A DNA stretch of 24,832 nt, taken from assembly GCA_037624485.1 (NCBI GenBank), contig JASJJC010000013.1:1-24832 (forward strand). The letters are read 5' to 3'. Shown piece after piece: positions 1-9,106 of this stretch (within the stretch, counting starts at the first letter, position 1; every line of letters starts with the position of its first letter). Source of the DNA: JAFMKE01 sp037624485. GTDB lineage: Bacteria; Bacteroidota; Bacteroidia; Chitinophagales; UBA8649. The notes beneath the pieces are model-generated. The model did no database searches and had not been told where the DNA came from. It worked only from the letters and a program-made list of their open reading frames with translations. A program made the translations under genes and the position numbers.

Positions 1-1112
1 GACTCTGCTGGAGCTAAAACAGGGGTGATGTTTGTATCATGAGTAAAACTAGCAGACCCGCTAATTCCGCTGTAAGGCAGTGTTTGAAGAGATTGAACAC
101 ATGGCGGACTTTCTACCTCGCCACTTAAACTAACCGTGACATCAGAGGCCCCTGTACTTGACAAAGTGAGTGTTTCACTGTAAACACCTTCACCTAATCC
201 ACCAGCTAAACGAACATATACTTGTTGTGAGGCTGAGGATACATCCGTGCTTGGAAATGCCCCCCATGTTAAATTATCTGATGAAAATTCAAAACTTAAA
301 GCTCCAGATCCTGTAATATTTGCAGTCAAATCTGACCCATCCAGCGTAACAGATATAGATGAAGAGGGCCCCGCATTTTCGACATAATCAAGGCCTGAAA
401 GACTACTTGGATTTGAGGTAATGGTTGGTGTTGATGAAGCACTAGAACCTACAGTATCTATAGTAATATTATCAATATACATTCCAATATCATTCTGATT
501 GAAATTATTAAAATCTATACGAATATCTAATGTGGTTGTACCCGGGCTCAAGGGAATACTTGATGTGTTGTAAGATTCAAAATGATTTCTTCCAGTGCCA
601 ATATTACATCCATTGGAAGAAGTAGATCTTGCTGGCAAAGAATTTAAGCATTCTCCATTCCCATCAAAATCTAAATCTACGGCAGCCGGCTCATTCGTTG
701 TACTTCCCGCATTTGGAACGTTTTCTACCCACAATAAATTTTGATCTGACCCAGAATTTTCAATATAATAAATTCTCATGTAGGTCCCACCATCCCAGTC
801 ATTGCTATGGTGAGTCAACCAATCTAAACTTAAAATAAAAGAAGTAGCATCTGCCACATATATCTGGTCTAAAGATAAGGAATAAGTGCCAGATACATCC
901 TCAATACCCCAGTAAAAGCCATTCTCATTATTAACAACAGCCATATCATAATTTGTTCTATTGAATAAATCAACCCAACCCGAGCCAATAGTGGAAGAAG
1001 GAGTATAACCAGAACCTTGAGTCTCAAAGTTAACACTCAGAGCTGTTGACTGGGCATTTAATCCGAAGCCCATAGCTGCAGACAGTATTAAAAAAAGTAG
1101 TTGTTTTATCAT
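1..1112 (-). CDS. Secreted multi-domain beta-sandwich protein, partial (C-terminus off the window)
   Basis: I translated this by hand from ATG at 1112-1110. The frame stays open for 370 codons to the window edge, so the C-terminus is missing. Residues 1-20 form a signal peptide (MIKQLLFLILSAAMGFGLNA) with cleavage likely before QS. Residues about 22-215 resemble a jelly-roll / concanavalin-like adhesion domain, ending in an 'MYIDNITIDTV' strand. Residues about 225-330 resemble the Ig-like domain found in Bacteroidota extracellular nucleases and lamin-tail proteins ('SGLDYVENAGPS' start, 'VSLSGEV' end). A new module begins at 'CVQSLQTLPYSG'. By analogy, such proteins are exported by Sec and often carry a C-terminal T9SS signal, which would lie outside the window. 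The enzymatic module, if there is one, is not visible, so I give no specific function. It is transcribed divergently from guaA. Confidence 0.8.
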   Translation of the reverse strand, partial: MIKQLLFLILSAAMGFGLNAQSTALSVNFETQGSGYTPSSTIGSGWVDLFNRTNYDMAVVNNENGFYWGIEDVSGTYSLSLDQIYVADATSFILSLDWLTHHSNDWDGGTYMRIYYIENSGSDQNLLWVENVPNAGSTTNEPAAVDLDFDGNGECLNSLPARSTSSNGCNIGTGRNHFESYNTSSIPLSPGTTTLDIRIDFNNFNQNDIGMYIDNITIDTVGSSASSTPTITSNPSSLSGLDYVENAGPSSSISVTLDGSDLTANITGSGALSFEFSSDNLTWGAFPSTDVSSASQQVYVRLAGGLGEGVYSETLTLSSTGASDVTVSLSGEVESPPCVQSLQTLPYSGISGSASFTHDTNITPVLAPAE

Positions 1113-1128
1113 TAGTTATAGTTTCGCA

Positions 1129-1136
1129 CAAAACTA
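1129..1136 (-). promoter_or_regulatory. Candidate -7 promoter box for the secreted protein
   Basis: The minus strand reads TAGTTTTG, a perfect match to the Bacteroidota -7 consensus TAnnTTTG, 16 nt upstream of the ATG. A TTG lies only 15 bp further upstream (1152-1154), shorter than the usual spacing of about 19-20 bp, so the -33 half is uncertain. Confidence 0.5.
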
Positions 1137-1202
1137 AATAAACATGATTTTCAACTTGTTTATTCCAGAGAAATTTTATCAACTAAAAACACTTAGTAAT
1201 CC

Positions 1203-1215
1203 ACAATTAAATTGT
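1203..1215. promoter_or_regulatory. Inverted repeat, possible operator between divergent genes
   Basis: ACAATT-A-AATTGT is a perfect 6+1+6 palindrome in the 250-bp divergent spacer between the secreted-protein gene and guaA. A smaller symmetric element, TTGT-TG-ACAA, follows at 1213-1222. The DNA is AT-rich, so chance occurrence is plausible. No regulator is implied. Confidence 0.25.
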
Positions 1216-1347
1216 TGACAATAAACCATATTTCTCTTGTCAAGTATTGAAAATCAGTGGGCAGTAGTATTTTAACCAAGGATTAAAAACGAAAAGAATC
1301 TTGTAAACATGTTAATTAGACCCCATGTTACTGAAAATTAATATGCT

Positions 1348-1355
1348 TACTTTTG
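1348..1355 (+). promoter_or_regulatory. Candidate -7 promoter box for guaA
   Basis: TACTTTTG matches TAnnTTTG and ends only 7 nt before the guaA ATG. Initiation at the usual distance would start the mRNA at or beside the start codon. I see no clear TTG -33 element at the right spacing. Confidence 0.5.
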
Positions 1356-1362
1356 TGGGACT

Positions 1363-2901
1363 ATGCACGATAAAGTAATTATTCTTGATTTTGGATCCCA
1401 ATATACTCAGCTGATAGCTAGAAGAGTAAGAGAACTTAAAATATTTTGTGAAATATATCCTTTTAACAAGATCCCAGAACTCGGTGATGATGTTAAAGCA
1501 GTAATCTTAAGCGGAAGTCCGTTTTCAGTCTTAGATGAAAAAGCCCCTAAAGTCGATATTGAAAAAATATTGTCTACTAAACCCGTCCTTGCGGTCTGCT
1601 ATGGAGCACAATATGTAGCGCACAACATTGGGGGTAAAGTAGCCAAAAGCAATAAAAGAGAATATGGAAGAGCTGACTTACACGTATTAAAAAAAGACCC
1701 CATTTTCAACAACATACCGGACCAATCACAAGTTTGGATGAGTCATGGTGATAGTATTTTGGAGCTATCTGAACAGTTTGAAATTATAGCCAATACAAAG
1801 AGTATAGATGTAGCTGCATATCGCAGTATTGACGATGCATTTAAGCAGCCTTTCTATGCGTTCCAATATCATCCAGAAGTTACCCATTCAGCGGAAGGCT
1901 TGATGATGTTGCATAATTTTCTAATTGAAATTTGTGCAGTAAATGCTGACTGGACTTCGTTATCTTTTGTTGAAGAAAGTATAACAACTTTAAAAGAGCA
2001 ATTGGGTGATGATAAAGTAATCTTAGGGCTATCTGGCGGAGTAGATAGTAGTGTAGCTGCAGGCTTATTACACCAAGCTATTGGCTCCAATTTGCATTGC
2101 ATTTTTGTAGACAATGGACTCTTGAGAAAAGATGAATTTCAAAACGTTTTAGAGGATTATAAAGGTCTTGGATTTAATGTGAAAGGCGTTGATGCGAGTG
2201 AATTGTTTTACAAAGAGTTACAAGGCGTAAGCGACCCCGAGAAAAAACGGAAAATAATAGGTAAAAACTTCATAGATGTGTTTGAAGCTGAGTCAAAGAA
2301 AATAGAAGGTGCTAAGTGGTTAGCCCAAGGCACTATTTATCCTGATGTGATTGAATCAGTATCTGTTCATGGTCCATCTGTAACCATTAAATCGCATCAT
2401 AACGTTGGTGGTCTGCCAGAAAAATTACATTTAAAAATTGTAGAGCCTTTACGCATGCTTTTTAAAGACGAGGTTCGTTTAGTCGGAGATGCCATCGGAG
2501 TGCCGTCTTATATTGTGCAACGCCACCCCTTCCCTGGCCCTGGACTGGCTATCCGAATAATGGGTGCGATTAGCAAAGAAAGAGTTAAAACACTTCAAGA
2601 AGCTGACCATATTTTTATTAGTTTGCTAAAAGAGCATGATTTATACCATCAGGTTTGGCAAGCTGGCACAATTTTGTTGAACCAAAAGAGCGTTGGTGTT
2701 ATGGGTGATGAAAGAACTTACGAAGATGCGGTAGCTTTGAGAGCAGTGGTCAGTAAAGATGGAATGACTGCAGATTGGGTCCATTTACCTTATGAATTCT
2801 TAGCAAAAGTATCCAACGAAATTATTAATAATGTTCGGGGCGTTAATCGAGTTGTTTATGATATCAGCTCTAAACCACCTGCCACCATAGAGTGGGAATA
2901 A
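1363..2901 (+). CDS. guaA: GMP synthase (glutamine-hydrolysing)
   Basis: GuaA converts XMP, ATP and glutamine to GMP in the cytoplasm, the last step of de novo guanylate synthesis. The 512-residue length is normal. Residues 1-190 are a class I glutamine amidotransferase: the nucleophile Cys79 is in 'AVCYGAQ' and the His170/Glu172 pair is in 'QYHPEVTHS'. The ATP-pyrophosphatase domain follows, with its P-loop 'SGGVDSS' at 224-230. The C-terminal dimerisation domain carries 'RHPFPGPGLAIR', 'GVMGDERTYEDAVALR' and the family ending 'SKPPATIEWE'. All key residues are intact. It begins a plus-strand cluster; the next gene starts 24 bp after its stop. The start at 1363 fits the N-terminus normally seen (a short lead into 'ILDFGSQYTQLIAR'). 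Confidence 0.98.
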   Translation: MHDKVIILDFGSQYTQLIARRVRELKIFCEIYPFNKIPELGDDVKAVILSGSPFSVLDEKAPKVDIEKILSTKPVLAVCYGAQYVAHNIGGKVAKSNKREYGRADLHVLKKDPIFNNIPDQSQVWMSHGDSILELSEQFEIIANTKSIDVAAYRSIDDAFKQPFYAFQYHPEVTHSAEGLMMLHNFLIEICAVNADWTSLSFVEESITTLKEQLGDDKVILGLSGGVDSSVAAGLLHQAIGSNLHCIFVDNGLLRKDEFQNVLEDYKGLGFNVKGVDASELFYKELQGVSDPEKKRKIIGKNFIDVFEAESKKIEGAKWLAQGTIYPDVIESVSVHGPSVTIKSHHNVGGLPEKLHLKIVEPLRMLFKDEVRLVGDAIGVPSYIVQRHPFPGPGLAIRIMGAISKERVKTLQEADHIFISLLKEHDLYHQVWQAGTILLNQKSVGVMGDERTYEDAVALRAVVSKDGMTADWVHLPYEFLAKVSNEIINNVRGVNRVVYDISSKPPATIEWE

Positions 2902-2925
2902 AAGAATGGGTTTTTAAAATAATTT

Positions 2926-4284
2926 ATGCGCATAAAATCTGGATATCTATATATTGTCACAGCCCTTGTTCTTGTAGGTTTAACTGACTGCAAAACGAAA
3001 AATATAAATGGACAATCAGCAGACATCCTCATCCATAGTGAGGATTTGTCTAAGGCAGATGATTCAAGCTATAGTTCAATTAAGAAAGACTCCTTAGTAA
3101 TAGAAACATCCACCAAAGCCCGCGATAGCATTATACTTAAACCTGCTGCAAATAACAAGGTTTATCGTATAGCGGTTATCCTCCCTTTTAAAGAGGATAG
3201 TGTACGCAAAGCATGGAACGAATCAAGCAAAAAGAATTATGAAAAGTTTGTAACAAGCAAGGAAAGCGAAATGTCTATTTCCTTTATGGAGGGTATGCTA
3301 ATGGCTTTTCAAGATATAAGCTTTCAATCCAAGTTTGAGTTTCAGTTTTTTGACGACAAGCATTCTAATGTAGAAATATCTTCCGTATTAAGAGCGATTC
3401 AGAATGACAGTTTCGATGTCATGATTGGTCCTGCCTTAAAAACAAATATCCGCAGACTTTCAAAATATGCGGAAGAAAACCAAATCATACACATTTCTCC
3501 ATTTAGCCCTTCACAATCTGCGTCGCAAGGGAATCCAAAATACTATATGGCCGAACCACCATTAATTCAGCATATAAAGACCATCTTACAATATGGTTTA
3601 GATTCTATTCAGGATGTTAATTTCAAGTTCTTCTATCATTCGAACAATTCAGGAAAAGAATATGCCAGTAGTTTAGCTGATTATCTCGACGATTACAATG
3701 ACAGCCTGAGTCTAGAGGATAAAGTTAAATACTCAAATATTGAATTGGGAAATGACGATTTTATTGAATCTTTTTCTCTAGACAAATATATCGACGAAAG
3801 TGAACACAACCTATTGATTGTAAATAGCTTTAACGAAAACTTCATTCATCATTTCCTCAGCCAGGCCGCTCCATTTAAGGAAGATACAAACTTGACCATC
3901 TTTGGTATGCCAGGATGGGAAGAAATTGAGACGATACGATTGGATTATATCAACGGCAGTAAAATCCATTTCACCAAATCTTACTGGATTGAGGGTAAGA
4001 ATGAGCTTACAGCAAACTTCATTGGAAGATATCATGAAAAATATTTTGGGAAACCAAGTAAACATGTATTCTTGGGCTATGAATTAGCCACTATTTTCTT
4101 TCCCTTGATTGATGAACATGGGTTAAACTTTAATCAATATCTACTTCACCTAGATATTGAACCCAAAGCACGCCGGTATAATTTCAAAGAGGTCGTAGAT
4201 GCCAAAGGACAAGTGAATAGAATAGAGAATACCTCATTAAGAATTTATAAAATAGCCGACTTCGAGCAAGTCTTAGTTAAGTAA
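2926..4284 (+). CDS. Lipoprotein with type I periplasmic-binding-protein (amino-acid ABC receptor-like) fold
   Basis: The 452-residue protein starts with a hydrophobic signal and a cysteine at 22 ('LVGLTDCKTK'). An aspartate just before the lipobox cysteine is atypical, so lipidation is likely but not certain. A polar linker follows to about residue 80. From 'VYRIAVILPFKED' on, the protein has the two-lobe type I periplasmic-binding fold of Leu/Ile/Val receptors: 'FMEGMLMAFQDI', 'FDVMIGPAL', 'IIHISPFSPS'. In other Bacteroidota a similar protein, often with LysM repeats, sits directly after guaA; I see no LysM repeat here. No ABC permease or ATPase genes are nearby, so it may be a sensor or cell-wall-associated protein rather than a transport receptor. 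The stop overlaps the next start by one base (TAATG), showing translational coupling. Confidence 0.8.
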   Translation: MRIKSGYLYIVTALVLVGLTDCKTKNINGQSADILIHSEDLSKADDSSYSSIKKDSLVIETSTKARDSIILKPAANNKVYRIAVILPFKEDSVRKAWNESSKKNYEKFVTSKESEMSISFMEGMLMAFQDISFQSKFEFQFFDDKHSNVEISSVLRAIQNDSFDVMIGPALKTNIRRLSKYAEENQIIHISPFSPSQSASQGNPKYYMAEPPLIQHIKTILQYGLDSIQDVNFKFFYHSNNSGKEYASSLADYLDDYNDSLSLEDKVKYSNIELGNDDFIESFSLDKYIDESEHNLLIVNSFNENFIHHFLSQAAPFKEDTNLTIFGMPGWEEIETIRLDYINGSKIHFTKSYWIEGKNELTANFIGRYHEKYFGKPSKHVFLGYELATIFFPLIDEHGLNFNQYLLHLDIEPKARRYNFKEVVDAKGQVNRIENTSLRIYKIADFEQVLVK

Positions 4285-5855
4285 TGCGAAATTTCATTTT
4301 ACATATCCTATTGATGCTCACGGGTTGCTTCCTGCATGCTCAACAAAATATGGATTTGCTCGGCTACCTTCCGACAAATTCAAAAATCAATGATATATGG
4401 GGATATACGGACACTTTAGGCAATGAATATGCTTTAGTAGGTTCCGAAGTTTCTTTATATATCATTGATGTAAGTGCTCCTCAAAGCCCCGTTTTATTGT
4501 TTGAGATATTTGGCGACACAAGTGTTTGGCGAGATATTAAAACTTTTGATGGTTTTGCTTACGTCACCAATGAAGAAGGCGGAGGCTTATTGATAGTTGA
4601 CTTACGAAGCCTACCCAACTCAGCCCCATCGCTCTCCATCAACCAAATCGACACCTTCGACTACCAAACAGCTCACAACATTTTTATCGATGAAAATGGA
4701 GTTGGCTACCTATTAGGAAGCAACATATCCAACCAAGGAGCATTTATCATCGATTTAAATACGCCCAATCGTTATGCCCCTAATTTTTTAGGTTTATATG
4801 ACGATCAATACGTTCATGATGCCTATGTCAGGGATGACACTTTGTATACTGCAGAAATTTCCAACGGCACATTTTCCGTCGTTGATTTAGGTGACAAAGA
4901 GGCACCAATAGTAATAGCTAGGCAGTCTACCAGTCGATTCTTTACCCATAATTGTTGGCTAAGTGATGATGGCAATTATTTAGCTACTACTGATGAAAAA
5001 CCAGGTGCATATGTGGACATGTATGACATTTCAGACCTCAACAACATTCGCTTGACCGATCAATTTCAAAATAGTCCAGGTGATAGTGTTATCCCGCACA
5101 ACACCTTCTTCCTTGGCGATTATTTATATACCTCCTATTACCGAAATGGATTAAGCTTGGTAGATGCCACACTTAAAGATAACTTGGTTGAAGTGGGTAG
5201 TTTTGATACTTCTCCCTTCTCTTCAGATGATGGTTTTGAAGGTAATTGGGGGGTGTATCCTTTTCTACCTAGCGGGAACATTTTAATAAGTGATCGTGAA
5301 GAGGGCTTATTTATCATTGCCCCAAGCTATACGCGCGCATCCTATTTAATCGGTTCAGTTTTTGACACCTTAAACAATAATCCAGTTAACAACGCTCAAA
5401 TCGATATCCTTGGAGAGAGCTATTTAAAATATTCTCAGTTTGATGGCTCCTACCATATAGGCGTCTCAGAATCGGGGTTCTATGACATACGAATGAGTCA
5501 TCCGCAATGTCAGACAGTGATCGAAACCAATATTGAGCTGGAAACTGCCCTGGAGAAAGTTTTAAATTTTAATACCCTTTGTGATTTCACCTCCTCTATA
5601 TTGGATTTTGAAGGAGAAACATCGCTTAACATTCAAGCTTTCAAAGAGAACAATACAGTTGTAATAAGTTATGCATCAAAATATAATGTCGAAAGAATAA
5701 GTCTTTTAAGCCTCTATGGTCAAGTAATTAAGGAATGGGCTATTCATGATAATTCAGCGAGCATTTATCTTAGGGATGAGCTGCCCGCAGGTCTTTATTT
5801 TGTGCGAGCAAAAACAGAAAGTCAAGAAATTGTTAAAAGTTTCATAAAGCACTAA
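4284..5855 (+). CDS. Choice-of-anchor B family secreted protein with T9SS sorting domain
   Basis: This is a 523-residue extracellular protein with a signal peptide at residues 1-20 ('MRNFILHILLMLTGCFLHAQ'). Residues about 22-355 form an LVIVD-type beta-propeller with the hallmarks of the choice-of-anchor B family: 'DVSAPQSPVLL', 'WRDIKTFDGFAYV', 'TAHNIFID', 'VHDAYVRDD', 'THNCWLSDDGNYL', 'PHNTFFLGDYLYTSYY' and 'FEGNWGVYPFLPSG'. Residues about 355-430 resemble a carboxypeptidase regulatory-like beta-sandwich. The last ~85 residues are a type A sorting domain ('ISLLSLYGQVIKEW', 'LPAGLYFVRAK', 'IVKSFIKH'), so the protein should be exported by Sec and then by T9SS, and anchored or released at the cell surface. 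Its molecular role is unknown. It overlaps the preceding lipoprotein gene by one base, so the two are probably co-expressed from the guaA promoter. Confidence 0.9.
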   Translation: MRNFILHILLMLTGCFLHAQQNMDLLGYLPTNSKINDIWGYTDTLGNEYALVGSEVSLYIIDVSAPQSPVLLFEIFGDTSVWRDIKTFDGFAYVTNEEGGGLLIVDLRSLPNSAPSLSINQIDTFDYQTAHNIFIDENGVGYLLGSNISNQGAFIIDLNTPNRYAPNFLGLYDDQYVHDAYVRDDTLYTAEISNGTFSVVDLGDKEAPIVIARQSTSRFFTHNCWLSDDGNYLATTDEKPGAYVDMYDISDLNNIRLTDQFQNSPGDSVIPHNTFFLGDYLYTSYYRNGLSLVDATLKDNLVEVGSFDTSPFSSDDGFEGNWGVYPFLPSGNILISDREEGLFIIAPSYTRASYLIGSVFDTLNNNPVNNAQIDILGESYLKYSQFDGSYHIGVSESGFYDIRMSHPQCQTVIETNIELETALEKVLNFNTLCDFTSSILDFEGETSLNIQAFKENNTVVISYASKYNVERISLLSLYGQVIKEWAIHDNSASIYLRDELPAGLYFVRAKTESQEIVKSFIKH

Positions 5856-5863
5856 AAGCAAAT

Positions 5864-5900
5864 AAGCTTAGCTCAGAGCTGCTTCTGAAGAAATTTTTGA
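5864..5900 (+). terminator. Weak candidate terminator after the choice-of-anchor B gene
   Basis: AAGC-tt-AGCT-cag-AGCT-GCTT (5864-5884) can fold with a 2-nt bulge, and a short T run lies ten bases downstream at 5894-5898. An alternative fold pairs TCAGA with TCTGA. The distance to the T run makes this a poor intrinsic terminator. Confidence 0.3.
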
Positions 5901-5907
5901 ATGAAAC

Positions 5908-5940
5908 TTGAAATATTACTCTTTAATAATAGTATATTTG
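5908..5940 (+). promoter_or_regulatory. Promoter of secDF
   Basis: TTG at 5908-5910, then a 22-bp spacer and a perfect TAnnTTTG box (TATATTTG, 5933-5940) 31 nt upstream of the secDF ATG. This is a good Bacteroidota housekeeping promoter with a slightly long spacer. Confidence 0.65.
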
Positions 5941-5971
5941 CAGCCTTTAAAAAAAATTAACCCGTTGTACT

Positions 5972-8900
5972 ATGCAAGCAAAAGGATTTATTAGAATTGT
6001 TATCATTGCGCTTATCGTTGTATCGATATTTCAGCTTTCCTTTACTTTCATCAAGAACTCATTTGTAGGCAAAGCTGAGGCTTTCGCGAGTACTCAAGTG
6101 AATGATTTAGATGAAGGATTAGAAAAAGCTTATCTCGAGAACAAAGCAAAGAACTACTATCTAGACTCTATTAAGAATGAGGAAGTTTTCTTAGGTTTTA
6201 CCTATGATGAAATAAACAAAAGAAGTTTAAATCTGGGTCTAGACCTTAAAGGTGGTGTAAGCATGTTGGTTGAAATAGACCAGGCAGATGTACTGAAAAA
6301 ATTGTCAAACAATACCAAAGATGAAAAATTTAAGCTTGCACTAGAATCTTCAATTGCTGCTCAAGCAAATAATCAGGGTGATTTTATTAGCTTGTTTGGA
6401 AAAGAATATGAGAAGATAGCGGATGGAGCTAAATTATCAGGAATCTTTGCGCCAATTGAAAAGTTTAGAGAAAAAATGACTTTTGATTCAACCAATGATG
6501 AAGTCTTAGAAGTTCTTAAAGAAGAAGCAAACGCTAAAAACAGCGAAACACATAATGTCCTTACCACACGTATAGATGAGTTTGGCGTGGCACAACCATT
6601 TATTTCTGAACCAGATGCTAACGGAAGAATTTATATTGAGCTTCCAGGAGCTGATAATACAGACCGGGTAAGAAACATTATCCAATCTGCAGCGGTTTTG
6701 GAATTTTACGAAACAGTTGATGCGAGCATTGCAGGTAATCTTTTGTTTCAAGCCAATGACATGCTTGTTGGTATTCTTGGTTTAGAAGAGGCTGCAGAAG
6801 ATGATGAATTTGATGCGATAGCAGACCTTGAGGAAACAGAAGAAATTTTAGCGCTTACAGAAGAAGTAGCAGACACCCTTAATGAATTAGAAGGTGATAT
6901 GGGACTCTCTGAGTTGGAGGAAGATTTAGCAGGTCTAGAAGGAGCAGATGAGGATACTTCTTCAGCTAGTATCTTCAACCCACTGTTTGATGTATTACAA
7001 CCAAATATAGATGTTCAAGACGGACGTCAGTTTTGGAGACCTGGTGCAATTGTTGGTTATGTTGCCAAAAGAGATATGGATAAGGTTAAATCTTACCTTG
7101 CCATGGAAGAAATTAAAAGCATATTCGATGTAGCAAGAGTAAAGCTTGCCTGGTCTGCCAAGCCATTTAAAGGAACTGGTGAAAATGCAGATGATTTCTA
7201 CACCATTTTTGCCTTACAAAAAGGGATTGATGGCAAGGCTGCACTTAGTGGAGATGTGATAACAGATGCTCGCTCGGTATTAGATGAATTTGGTGCTGCA
7301 GCAGTTTCAATGCGAATGAATAATGTTGGAGCTAACAAATGGTGTACACTTACTGAAGAAAATGTAGGTAATCAAGTTGCCATTGTATTAGATAATAAAG
7401 TTTTCTCTGCGCCAAATGTAAATGGAGCAATTTGCGGAGGATCTTCTCAAATCACTGGCTTAGATGATTTTGATGAAGCGCAAGATTTAGCAAATATTCT
7501 TAAATCAGGTAAACTAGATGCACAAATTAATATCCCTCAAGAAGCAGTTGTAGGAGCAAGCTTAGGTGATGCTTCAATCAAATCTGGTTTATTAGCTTTG
7601 GCAATGGGATTCTTGTTTGTTATCCTTTTCATGGTTATATATTATAGTGGTGCGGGTATTATTGCAAACATAGCTTTATTGGTAAATATTGTATTTATCA
7701 TGGGTACTTTAGCTTCATTAGGAGCTGCTTTAACCTTACCTGGATTAGCTGGTATTGTTTTAACTATTGGTATGGCAGTGGATGCCAACGTAATTATCTT
7801 TGAAAGAATTAAGGAAGAGTTGCGAAAAGGGAAAGGAGCTCGATTGGCAATATCTGATGGTTTCTCTCGATCTTACAGCGCAATTATTGATGCCAACGTA
7901 ACTACTTTTATTACAGCTGCCACCCTACTTTGGTTAGGTGCAGGTCCAGTTAAAGGATTCGCAATCGTATTAATGATTGGTATCATCGCTTCTTTTATCT
8001 CAGCAGTATTCTTATCGAGATTGATATTTGATGGCATGAGCGATAGAGACAAGACGGTTGGTATATCAATGTCTTGGAGTGAAAATATCTTGAAAGATGC
8101 AAAATTTGACTTCCTCGGTAAACGAAAATATACTTATGTTATATCTACACTTATTATTCTTGCTGGTCTGGCATCTATGTTTACTAAAGGTTTTGAATTG
8201 GGTGTTGACTTTAAGGGTGGACGTTCATATGTGGTTGCTTTCGATCAGACAGTTTCTACCGATGCGATTCGAAGTGATTTAACTGAAACTTTCGGTTCTA
8301 CACAAGTTAAAACATTTGGCAACGACAGAACGATTCAGATTGTTACTTCTTATGAAATTGAAAGTAAAGATCCAAAAATGGACAGTACAGTAACTTTCAA
8401 ATTGTATGACGCATTGAAAGATAAATTTGTTGATGAACCAAGTAATGAAGAGTTTATGCGCTCCGCCTTGGTGCAATCTAATAAAGTAGATACTTCTATT
8501 GCTGATGACATCCAAACGAGTGCTTTTTGGGCTGGAGGCGTTGGTGCATTGTTGATTTTCTTATACTTATTGATCCGATTTAGAAAATGGCAATATGGTG
8601 TAGGTGCGTTAGGTGCAGTTATTCACGATTCATTGATTTTATTATCTATCTTTTCTATCTTCTGGGGTGAATTATTCCCATTCTCTTTGGAGATTGAGCA
8701 GAAGTTTATTGCGGCAATCCTTACTGTTATTGGTTACTCCATCAATGATACAGTAATTGTATTTGATAGAATTAGAGAGTATTTTGATGAGCATCCAACA
8801 AAAGATGTCGTTACGAATGTAAATGCAGCCATAAACAGCACTTTAAGCAGAACATTAATGACATCATTTACGACCTTATTGGTGGTACTTATTTTGTTTA

Positions 8901-9043
8901 CTTTCGGTGGTGAAGCAATTAGAGGATTCTCATTTGCTTTATTAATGGGTATCCTAGTGGGTACTTATTCTTCTATCTTTATCGCATCAGCTATTTTGGT
9001 TGATACCATGAAAGGTGCAGATAAGGTGAAGAAAAAGAGATAA
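5972..9043 (+). CDS. secDF: Protein translocase SecDF, fused SecD and SecF
   Basis: SecDF is an inner-membrane RND-type accessory subunit of SecYEG that uses the proton gradient to pull exported proteins through. The 1023-residue single-chain fusion is typical of Bacteroidota. The SecD half starts with a membrane helix (about 7-27) and has 'LNLGLDLKGGVSMLV' (87-101), the periplasmic domain, and a helix bundle with 'GMAVDANVIIFERIKEEL' and 'SAIIDANVTTFITAATL'. The SecF half begins near 'DFLGKRKYTYVIST' and carries 'ELGVDFKGGRSYVV' and 'GYSINDTVIVFDRIRE'. Residues about 271-328 are a very acidic, low-complexity insertion in the first periplasmic domain (26 Asp/Glu, no Lys/Arg). The gene has its own promoter and terminator. 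In this window it would serve the many Sec-exported and T9SS proteins. Confidence 0.97.
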   Translation: MQAKGFIRIVIIALIVVSIFQLSFTFIKNSFVGKAEAFASTQVNDLDEGLEKAYLENKAKNYYLDSIKNEEVFLGFTYDEINKRSLNLGLDLKGGVSMLVEIDQADVLKKLSNNTKDEKFKLALESSIAAQANNQGDFISLFGKEYEKIADGAKLSGIFAPIEKFREKMTFDSTNDEVLEVLKEEANAKNSETHNVLTTRIDEFGVAQPFISEPDANGRIYIELPGADNTDRVRNIIQSAAVLEFYETVDASIAGNLLFQANDMLVGILGLEEAAEDDEFDAIADLEETEEILALTEEVADTLNELEGDMGLSELEEDLAGLEGADEDTSSASIFNPLFDVLQPNIDVQDGRQFWRPGAIVGYVAKRDMDKVKSYLAMEEIKSIFDVARVKLAWSAKPFKGTGENADDFYTIFALQKGIDGKAALSGDVITDARSVLDEFGAAAVSMRMNNVGANKWCTLTEENVGNQVAIVLDNKVFSAPNVNGAICGGSSQITGLDDFDEAQDLANILKSGKLDAQINIPQEAVVGASLGDASIKSGLLALAMGFLFVILFMVIYYSGAGIIANIALLVNIVFIMGTLASLGAALTLPGLAGIVLTIGMAVDANVIIFERIKEELRKGKGARLAISDGFSRSYSAIIDANVTTFITAATLLWLGAGPVKGFAIVLMIGIIASFISAVFLSRLIFDGMSDRDKTVGISMSWSENILKDAKFDFLGKRKYTYVISTLIILAGLASMFTKGFELGVDFKGGRSYVVAFDQTVSTDAIRSDLTETFGSTQVKTFGNDRTIQIVTSYEIESKDPKMDSTVTFKLYDALKDKFVDEPSNEEFMRSALVQSNKVDTSIADDIQTSAFWAGGVGALLIFLYLLIRFRKWQYGVGALGAVIHDSLILLSIFSIFWGELFPFSLEIEQKFIAAILTVIGYSINDTVIVFDRIREYFDEHPTKDVVTNVNAAINSTLSRTLMTSFTTLLVVLILFTFGGEAIRGFSFALLMGILVGTYSSIFIASAILVDTMKGADKVKKKR

Positions 9044-9068
9044 ACATCCAAATTAAAGCTTTTAAGAG

Positions 9069-9106
9069 AGCCCTGTTGCGAATATCGTAACAGGGCTTTT
9101 CTTTTT
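9069..9106 (+). terminator. Intrinsic terminator after secDF
   Basis: AGCCCTGTT (9069-9077) pairs perfectly with AACAGGGCT (9089-9097), and the stem can extend inward by four more pairs (one G-T) to an ATA loop. It is followed by TTTTCTTTTT. It lies 25 nt after the secDF stop. Confidence 0.93.

Noticed and set aside
629..838. Plus-strand 69-codon ORF in the first kilobase
   Set aside because: It lies antisense to the long open minus-strand frame that encodes a signal peptide and recognisable domains; its product has no sensible features.
1113..1362. Purine riboswitch upstream of guaA
   Set aside because: No purine-aptamer core or terminator is visible and the -7 box sits almost at the ATG, leaving no room for a leader RNA.
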